From Franconibacter pulveris DSM 19144 (GTDB lineage Bacteria; Pseudomonadota; Gammaproteobacteria; Enterobacterales; Enterobacteriaceae), in the NCBI GenBank assembly GCA_000621185.1, contig KK211223.1:517077-581076 (forward strand): 64,000 bases of DNA, written 5' to 3'. The notes under the pieces were generated by a model. That model had not been told where the DNA came from. It did not search any database and worked only from the letters and a program-made list of their open reading frames with translations. Below, piece after piece: positions 58,287-64,000 of this stretch (positions within the stretch are counted from its first letter, which is position 1; each line of letters opens with the position of its first letter). A program made the translations under genes and the position numbers.

Positions 58287-59434
58287 TGAGCGCAGCGCGT
58301 CCACTTACGATTGCCCTGGTCGCCGGAGAAACCTCCGGCGATATTCTTGGTGCGGGTCTTATCCGCGCCTTGAAAGCAAAAATACCAGACGCCCGTTTCG
58401 TCGGCGTGGCTGGCCCACGCATGCAGTCGGAAGGGTGCGAAGCCTGGTACGACATGGAAGAGCTGGCGGTGATGGGTGTTGTCGAAGTGCTGGGGCGGCT
58501 ACGTCGTCTGCTGCATATTCGCGCTGACCTGACGCGTCGTTTTACTGAGCTAAGGCCCGATGTTTTTGTCGGCATTGATGCGCCCGATTTTAATATCACC
58601 CTCGAAGGCAATCTTAAAAAGCAGGGCATTCGCACTATTCATTACGTCAGCCCCTCGGTCTGGGCCTGGCGGCAAAAACGCGTTTTCAAAATCGGCAGAG
58701 CTACCGATCTGGTGCTGGCGTTTCTGCCTTTCGAAAAAGCGTTTTACGATAAATTTGACGTACCGTGCCGTTTTATCGGTCATACCATGGCGGACGCTAT
58801 GCCGCTCGACCCGGATAAAAACGCGGCGCGCGACGTGCTGGGCATCGCCCATGACGCGCGCTGTCTGGCGCTTCTGCCTGGCAGCCGTAGTGCGGAAGTG
58901 GAAATGCTCAGCGCCGATTTCCTGAAAACCGCCCAGCTGCTGCGTAAGGTTTATCCGCAGCTTGAGGTCGTGGTGCCGCTGGTCAACGCGAAACGTCGCG
59001 AGCAGTTTGAGCGTATTAAAGCGGAAGTAGCGCCAGACTTGCCTGCGCATCTGCTGGACGGTCATGCGCGTGAAGCGATGATAGCCAGCGACGCCGCTTT
59101 GCTGGCTTCCGGTACGGCGGCGCTGGAGTGTATGCTGGCGAAATGCCCGATGGTCGTCGGCTACCGCATGAAACCCTTTACTTTCTGGCTCGCTAAGCGG
59201 CTGGTAAAAACGGAATTTGTCTCCCTGCCGAACTTACTGGCGGGAAGAGAGCTGGTTAAAGAGCTGCTGCAGGAAGAGTGCGAGCCGCAGAAACTTGCCG
59301 CCGCGCTGCAGCCGCTGCTGGCGGATGGCAAACAGAGCCACGAAATGCACGACACTTTCCGAAAACTGCACGAGCAGATCCGCTGTAATGCCGATGAGCA
59401 GGCAGCGCTGGCCGTGCTGGAGCTTGCACGATGA
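58286..59434 (+). CDS. lpxB: Lipid A disaccharide synthase
   Basis: LpxB (382 aa) joins UDP-diacylglucosamine and lipid X to form the beta-1,6 disaccharide of lipid A. It is a peripheral membrane GT19 glycosyltransferase. Visible motifs are [15 protein letters not shown] at the N-terminus, [22 protein letters not shown] and [10 protein letters not shown]. It overlaps lpxA by one base and rnhB by four (ATGA). Same length as E. coli LpxB. Confidence 0.96.
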   Translation: MSAARPLTIALVAGETSGDILGAGLIRALKAKIPDARFVGVAGPRMQSEGCEAWYDMEELAVMGVVEVLGRLRRLLHIRADLTRRFTELRPDVFVGIDAPDFNITLEGNLKKQGIRTIHYVSPSVWAWRQKRVFKIGRATDLVLAFLPFEKAFYDKFDVPCRFIGHTMADAMPLDPDKNAARDVLGIAHDARCLALLPGSRSAEVEMLSADFLKTAQLLRKVYPQLEVVVPLVNAKRREQFERIKAEVAPDLPAHLLDGHAREAMIASDAALLASGTAALECMLAKCPMVVGYRMKPFTFWLAKRLVKTEFVSLPNLLAGRELVKELLQEECEPQKLAAALQPLLADGKQSHEMHDTFRKLHEQIRCNADEQAALAVLELAR

Positions 59435-60027
59435 TGGAATTTATCTACCCGCATACGCAACTGGTGGCGGGTGTGGATGAAGTAGGGCGCGGCCCGTTGG
59501 TTGGCGCAGTGGTTACCGCTGCGGTGATCCTGGATCCTGCCCGCCCGATTATCGGCCTTGCCGATTCGAAAAAACTGTCTGAAAAGCGCCGCCTGGCGCT
59601 CTTTGATGAGATCCGTGAAAAAGCGTTGGCCTGGAGCATCGGCCGCGCCGAACCGCATGAAATTGACGAGCTGAACATACTGCACGCCACTATGCTCGCT
59701 ATGCAGCGCGCTGTGGCCGGGCTCGCTATTGCGCCAGAATATGTGCTGATTGACGGCAACCGCTGCCCGAAACTGCCCGTTCCTGCGATGGCTGTCGTAA
59801 AAGGCGACAGCCGGGTTGCAGAAATCAGCGCCGCGTCGATACTTGCCAAGGTTACGCGTGATGCCGAAATGGCCGAGCTGGATCTGAGTTTCCCCCAATA
59901 TGGTTTCGCCCAACATAAGGGCTATCCCACCGCTTTCCATCTTGAACGGCTGGCTGAGCATGGCGCGACGATACATCATCGGCGCAGTTTCGCACCGGTT
60001 AAACGCGCGCTGGGTCTGGCGTCTTAA
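59431..60027 (+). CDS. rnhB: Ribonuclease HII
   Basis: RnhB (198 aa) nicks RNA-DNA hybrids and starts ribonucleotide excision repair. The metal-binding acids are in [14 protein letters not shown] (Asp16, Glu17), LIDGN and [15 protein letters not shown]. The gene starts inside the end of lpxB. Length and sequence agree with E. coli. It separates the lipid A genes from dnaE, as in other Enterobacteriaceae. Confidence 0.96.
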   Translation: MMEFIYPHTQLVAGVDEVGRGPLVGAVVTAAVILDPARPIIGLADSKKLSEKRRLALFDEIREKALAWSIGRAEPHEIDELNILHATMLAMQRAVAGLAIAPEYVLIDGNRCPKLPVPAMAVVKGDSRVAEISAASILAKVTRDAEMAELDLSFPQYGFAQHKGYPTAFHLERLAEHGATIHHRRSFAPVKRALGLAS

Positions 60028-60058
60028 GACATACTGATACAACGAACCGGAAACAGAG

Positions 60059-63000
60059 ATGGCTGAACCTCGTTTTGTGCACCTGCGGGTGCACAGTGAC
60101 TATTCCATGATCGACGGACTGGCAAAGACGGGGCCGCTGGTAAAAAAGGCGGCCGCGCTCGGCATGCCTGCGCTGGCCATAACTGACTTCACTAACCTTT
60201 GCGGGCTGGTGAAGTTTTACGGCGGCGCGCACGGCGTAGGGATGAAACCGATAATCGGCGCTGATTTTAACGTCCAGAGCGAGCTGTTGGGTGATGAATT
60301 CACCCACCTGACTGTCCTTGCCGCGAACAATACCGGTTACCAGAACCTGACACTGCTTATCTCCAGAGCCTACCAGCGTGGTTACGGCCCCGCTGGCCCG
60401 TGGATCGACCGCGGATGGCTGGCTGAGCTGAATGAGGGCTTGATCCTGCTCTCAGGCGGCAGAATGGGCGATGTAGGCAAAAGCCTGTTGCGCGGCAATG
60501 GCGCGCTGGTGGATCAGTGCGTGGAGTTCTATCAGCACTATTTCGCCGATCGTTACTACCTGGAGCTGGTGCGCACCGGGCGTGCGGATGAAGAAAACTA
60601 CCTGCACGCCGCCGTCCGGCTGGCGGAAGAGAAAGGATTGCCGGTTGTCGCTACCAATGACGTACGGTTTATCGACCCTTCTGACTTCGACGCGCATGAA
60701 ATCCGCGTCGCCATCCATGATGGCTTTACGCTGGATGACCCTAAACGCCCGCGCTTCTACTCCACGCAGCAGTACATGCGTACAGAAGAGGAGATGTGCG
60801 AGCTCTTCGCCGATATCCCGGAGGCGCTGGAAAACAGCGTAGAGATAGCCCGTCGCTGTAATGTCACCGTGCGCCTTGGCGAATACTTCCTGCCGCAGTT
60901 CCCGACCGGTGATATGACCACCGAAGATTTTCTGGTGAAGAAATCGAAGGAAGGTTTGGAAGATCGACTGGAATTTTTGTTCCCCGACCCGGCGGTACGC
61001 GCCGAGAAGCGTCGGGAATATGATGAACGCCTGGACATTGAACTTCAGGTTATCAACCAGATGGGCTTTCCGGGCTACTTCCTTATCGTTATGGAGTTTA
61101 TCCAGTGGTCGAAGGATAACGGCATTCCGGTAGGGCCAGGCCGTGGTTCCGGTGCGGGCTCGCTTGTGGCCTACGCGCTAAAGATTACCGACCTCGATCC
61201 GCTGGAATTCGACCTGCTGTTTGAGCGTTTCCTTAACCCCGAACGTGTCTCAATGCCTGACTTTGACGTCGACTTCTGCATGGAGAAGCGCGACCAGGTG
61301 ATTGAACACGTGGCGGATATGTACGGGCGCGACGCGGTATCGCAAATCATTACCTTCGGCACCATGGCGGCGAAAGCGGTTATCCGCGACGTGGGCCGTG
61401 TGTTAGGCCACCCGTATGGCTTTGTTGACCGCATCTCCAAGCTTATTCCGCCCGATCCGGGTATGACGCTTGCCAAAGCGTTCGAGGCGGAGCCGCAGCT
61501 GCAGGAGATTTATGATGCCGATGAAGAGGTTAAAGCGCTCATCGACATGGCGCGCAAGCTTGAAGGGGTGACGCGTAACGCCGGTAAGCACGCCGGCGGC
61601 GTGGTTATCGCGCCGACTAAAATTACCGATTTTGCGCCGCTTTACTGCGACGAAATGGGGCATCATCCGGTTACCCAGTTTGATAAAAACGATGTGGAAT
61701 ACGCGGGGCTGGTGAAGTTTGACTTCCTCGGGCTGCGTACGCTTACCATCATCAACTGGGCGCTGGATATGATTAACGCCCGCCGCGCGAAGCAGGGCCT
61801 TGAGCCCATCGATATCGCCGCCATTCCGCTGGACGATAAAAAAAGCTTCGACATGCTGCAGCGCTCGGAAACCACTGCGGTGTTCCAGCTTGAATCGCGC
61901 GGCATGAAAGACCTGATTAAGCGCCTGCAGCCTGACTGCTTCGAAGATATGATCGCGCTCGTGGCGCTCTTCCGTCCGGGCCCGCTGCAGTCCGGCATGG
62001 TGGATAACTTTATCGACCGTAAGCACGGGCGTGAGGCTATCTCTTATCCTGATATTCAGTGGCAGCATGAAAGCCTGAAACCTGTACTGGAGCCGACCTA
62101 CGGCATCATCCTTTATCAGGAACAGGTCATGCAGATAGCCCAGGTGCTTTCGGGGTATACGCTGGGCGGCGCGGATATGCTGCGCCGTGCGATGGGTAAG
62201 AAAAAGCCTGAGGAGATGGCTAAGCAGCGTTCTATCTTTGAAGACGGCGCGAAGAAAAACGGCGTTGACGGCGAGCTGGCGATGAAAATCTTTGACCTCG
62301 TTGAGAAATTCGCGGGTTACGGATTTAACAAGTCGCACTCGGCAGCCTATGCGCTGGTTTCTTACCAGACGCTGTGGCTCAAGGCGCACTATCCGGCAGA
62401 GTTTATGGCGGCGGTAATGACTGCGGACATGGACAACACCGATAAGGTTGTCGGTCTGGTGGACGAGTGCTGGCGCATGGGGCTGAAAGTCCTGCCGCCG
62501 GATATTAACTCCGGGCTTTACCAGTTCCACGTGAACGACGACGGTGAAATCGTTTACGGCATCGGCGCGATTAAAGGCGTAGGCGAAGGCCCGATTGAAG
62601 CGATTATTGAAGCGCGCAACAAAGACGGCTATTTCCGCGAGCTGTTTGACCTCTGCGCCCGTACGGACACCAAAAAGCTGAACCGCCGCGTGCTGGAGAA
62701 GCTGATTATGTCCGGCGCGTTCGATCGTCTGGGGCCGCACCGCGCGGCGCTAATGAATTCGCTGGGCGACGCGCTGAAAGCCGCCGATCAGCATGCCAAA
62801 GCCGAAGCCATCGGTCAGGCGGATATGTTCGGTGTGCTGGCGGAAGAGCCGGAGCAGATAGAGCAATCTTACGCCAGCTGTCAGCCGTGGCCGGAGCAGG
62901 TGGTGCTGGATGGCGAGCGTGAAACGCTGGGGCTGTACTTAACTGGCCACCCCATCAACCAGTACCTGAAAGAAATTGAGCGTTATGTCGGCGGCATGAG

Positions 63001-63541
63001 GCTTAAAGATATGCATCCGACCGAACGTGGCAAAGTGACCACGGCGGCGGGGCTTGTGATTTCCGCGCGGGTTATGGTCACCAAGCGCGGCAATCGTATC
63101 GGCATCTGTACGCTGGATGACCGTTCAGGGCGTCTGGAGGTGATGTTGTTCACCGACGCGCTGGAGAAATACCAGCAGTTGCTGGAGAAAGACCGAATCC
63201 TGATCGTTAGCGGACAGGTCAGCTTTGATGACTTCAGCGGAGGGCTTAAAATGACCGCCCGCGAAGTCATGGACATTGACGAAGCCCGCGAAAAGTATGC
63301 GCGCGGGCTTGCTATCTCGCTGACGGACAGGCAAATTGATGACCAGCTTTTAAACCGTCTCCGTCAGTCTCTGGAACCCCATCGTTCGGGGACAATTCCA
63401 GTACATCTCTACTATCAGAGGGCGGACGCCCGTGCGCGGTTGCGTTTCGGCGCGACGTGGCGTGTCTCGCCAAGCGATCGTTTACTTAACGATCTGCGTG
63501 GCCTGATTGGTTCGGAGCAGGTGGAACTGGAATTTGACTGA
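60059..63541 (+). CDS. dnaE: DNA polymerase III alpha subunit
   Basis: DnaE (1160 aa) is the replicative polymerase subunit. Domains in order: the PHP domain ([18 protein letters not shown] at the start), a C-family polymerase core with catalytic Asp401 and Asp403 in MPDFDVDF and a third aspartate in [11 protein letters not shown], the beta-clamp binding region, an OB fold near residue 1000, and the tau-binding C-terminus ending SEQVELEFD. Same length as E. coli. The stop is TGA, and the last 27 bp recur at 63608-63634 as part of a small insertion before accA. Confidence 0.97.
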   Translation: MAEPRFVHLRVHSDYSMIDGLAKTGPLVKKAAALGMPALAITDFTNLCGLVKFYGGAHGVGMKPIIGADFNVQSELLGDEFTHLTVLAANNTGYQNLTLLISRAYQRGYGPAGPWIDRGWLAELNEGLILLSGGRMGDVGKSLLRGNGALVDQCVEFYQHYFADRYYLELVRTGRADEENYLHAAVRLAEEKGLPVVATNDVRFIDPSDFDAHEIRVAIHDGFTLDDPKRPRFYSTQQYMRTEEEMCELFADIPEALENSVEIARRCNVTVRLGEYFLPQFPTGDMTTEDFLVKKSKEGLEDRLEFLFPDPAVRAEKRREYDERLDIELQVINQMGFPGYFLIVMEFIQWSKDNGIPVGPGRGSGAGSLVAYALKITDLDPLEFDLLFERFLNPERVSMPDFDVDFCMEKRDQVIEHVADMYGRDAVSQIITFGTMAAKAVIRDVGRVLGHPYGFVDRISKLIPPDPGMTLAKAFEAEPQLQEIYDADEEVKALIDMARKLEGVTRNAGKHAGGVVIAPTKITDFAPLYCDEMGHHPVTQFDKNDVEYAGLVKFDFLGLRTLTIINWALDMINARRAKQGLEPIDIAAIPLDDKKSFDMLQRSETTAVFQLESRGMKDLIKRLQPDCFEDMIALVALFRPGPLQSGMVDNFIDRKHGREAISYPDIQWQHESLKPVLEPTYGIILYQEQVMQIAQVLSGYTLGGADMLRRAMGKKKPEEMAKQRSIFEDGAKKNGVDGELAMKIFDLVEKFAGYGFNKSHSAAYALVSYQTLWLKAHYPAEFMAAVMTADMDNTDKVVGLVDECWRMGLKVLPPDINSGLYQFHVNDDGEIVYGIGAIKGVGEGPIEAIIEARNKDGYFRELFDLCARTDTKKLNRRVLEKLIMSGAFDRLGPHRAALMNSLGDALKAADQHAKAEAIGQADMFGVLAEEPEQIEQSYASCQPWPEQVVLDGERETLGLYLTGHPINQYLKEIERYVGGMRLKDMHPTERGKVTTAAGLVISARVMVTKRGNRIGICTLDDRSGRLEVMLFTDALEKYQQLLEKDRILIVSGQVSFDDFSGGLKMTAREVMDIDEAREKYARGLAISLTDRQIDDQLLNRLRQSLEPHRSGTIPVHLYYQRADARARLRFGATWRVSPSDRLLNDLRGLIGSEQVELEFD
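63513..63539 (+). repeat. Direct repeat copy 1 (dnaE 3' end)
   Basis: These 27 bp encode the last eight residues of DnaE up to the first base of the stop codon. They recur with one mismatch at 63608-63634. Copy 1 continues into TGA, copy 2 into TAA. Confidence 0.9.
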
Positions 63542-63607
63542 TGCGTATGCATCCACGTTTCCCGGGTTCTGAATCACCGGGCCGGTAGCCGCGAGGCCTG
63601 CCAGGCC
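63540..63607 (+). mobile_element. 68-bp palindrome-rich insert after dnaE
   Basis: The sequence between the two copies of the dnaE end consists largely of hairpins: GATGC-GTAT-GCATC (63540-63553) abuts copy 1; CCCGG...CCGGG (63561-63581) lies in the middle; GGCCTG-C-CAGGCC (63595-63607) abuts copy 2. It codes for nothing. It could be a miniature mobile element, the scar of an island that used the dnaE end as attachment site, or a duplication product. Calling it mobile is an inference. Confidence 0.45.
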
Positions 63608-63634
63608 CGGAGCAGGTGGAACTGGAGTTTGACT
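63608..63634 (+). repeat. Direct repeat copy 2 (duplicated dnaE 3' end)
   Basis: It matches copy 1 at 26 of 27 positions. The following TAATACAGGAATATTATG is the dnaE-accA junction as I remember it from E. coli, so copy 2 probably represents the original gene end and copy 1 the newer one. Confidence 0.9.
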
Positions 63635-63648
63635 AATACAGGAATATT

Positions 63649-64000
63649 ATGAGTCTGAATTTCCTTGATTTTGAACAGCCGATTGCAGAGCTGGAAGCGA
63701 AAATCGATTCCCTGACCGCTGTAGGCCGTCAGGATGAAAAACTGGATATTAACATCGACGAAGAGGTGCATCGTCTGCGCGAAAAAAGCGTAGAGCTCAC
63801 CCGTAAGATTTTCGCCGATCTGGGCGCATGGCAGATTGCGCAACTGGCGCGTCATCCGCTGCGCCCTTATACCCTTGATTATGTTCGTCTGGCGTTTGAT
63901 GAGTTCGATGAACTGGCTGGCGACCGCGCTTACGCCGACGATAAAGCCATTGTCGGCGGCATCGCGCGTCTGGATGGCCGCCCGGTGATGATAATTGGCC
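63649..64000 (+). CDS. accA: Acetyl-CoA carboxylase carboxyltransferase subunit alpha (partial)
   Basis: The first 117 codons of AccA, cut off by the end of the window. AccA with AccD forms the carboxyltransferase that moves the carboxyl group from biotin to acetyl-CoA, giving malonyl-CoA for fatty acid synthesis. The visible part ([19 protein letters not shown], then LSR-type helices and [22 protein letters not shown]) matches the E. coli N-terminus closely. The ATG follows CAGGA. It is the last gene of the long envelope and replication cluster in view and probably shares transcripts with dnaE. Confidence 0.95.
   Translation, partial: MSLNFLDFEQPIAELEAKIDSLTAVGRQDEKLDINIDEEVHRLREKSVELTRKIFADLGAWQIAQLARHPLRPYTLDYVRLAFDEFDELAGDRAYADDKAIVGGIARLDGRPVMIIG

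Overview
The window is a stretch of the core chromosome of a GC-rich member of the Enterobacteriaceae. Gene order and protein sequences follow the 2.7-4.5 minute region of Escherichia coli from yacL to accA, but three blocks that E. coli K-12 carries are missing: yadD between panC and panD, the yad fimbrial cluster between panB and folK, and cdaR between degP and yaeH. An Enterobacter/Cronobacter/Franconibacter-type genome fits. The genus cannot be fixed from this sequence alone.

Layout: 1-2.6 kb holds yacL and, on the minus strand, yacC-speE-speD (spermidine synthesis). 2.6-3.2 kb is the only long gene-free stretch. It contains a tiny, cas-less type I-F CRISPR array followed by the CueR-type promoter of cueO. 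3.2-12.5 kb holds cueO, gcd (minus), hpt, can (minus), the ABC exporter yadGH, yadI and yadE. 12.5-19.5 kb is minus-strand: panD, panC, panB, folK, pcnB, gluQ, dksA, sfsA, thpR. 19.5-30.9 kb holds hrpB, mrcB and the fhuACDB ferrichrome operon. 30.9-38.0 kb holds hemL (minus), clcA, erpA, the minus operon mtnN-btuF-yadS, and dgt. 38.1-44.7 kb holds degP and the minus genes yaeH, dapD, glnD, map. 44.7-64 kb is a continuous plus-strand series: rpsB-tsf, pyrH, frr, dxr, ispU-cdsA-rseP-bamA-skp-lpxD-fabZ-lpxA-lpxB-rnhB-dnaE-accA (accA is cut by the window end).

The genes form several working sets: polyamine synthesis (speE, speD); pantothenate synthesis (panB, panC, panD); siderophore uptake (fhuACDB); periplasmic copper defence (cueO); translation factors and ribosomal protein S2 (rpsB, tsf, frr); and the envelope set. 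The envelope set makes undecaprenyl carrier (dxr, ispU), CDP-diacylglycerol (cdsA), lipid A (lpxD, lpxA, lpxB) and the hydroxyacyl intermediates (fabZ), and inserts outer-membrane proteins (bamA, skp). The sigma-E circuit is represented by the protease rseP and by degP, which has a clear sigma-E promoter.

The most unusual items are: (1) the orphan type I-F mini-array at 3016-3161, with one intact repeat, an exact 32-bp spacer and two decayed repeats; (2) a 95-bp insertion/duplication at the end of dnaE, in which the last 27 bp of the gene occur twice around a 68-bp core full of palindromes; (3) a YadI EIIA-like protein whose phospho-accepting histidine position is arginine; (4) a promoter, two hairpins and a terminator in front of ispU, which could be a short RNA or attenuator; (5) a speD ribosome-binding site complementary to 13 nt of the 16S rRNA 3' tail; (6) the ATT start codon of pcnB. 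Names rest on recognising protein sequences by eye. No database search was run.
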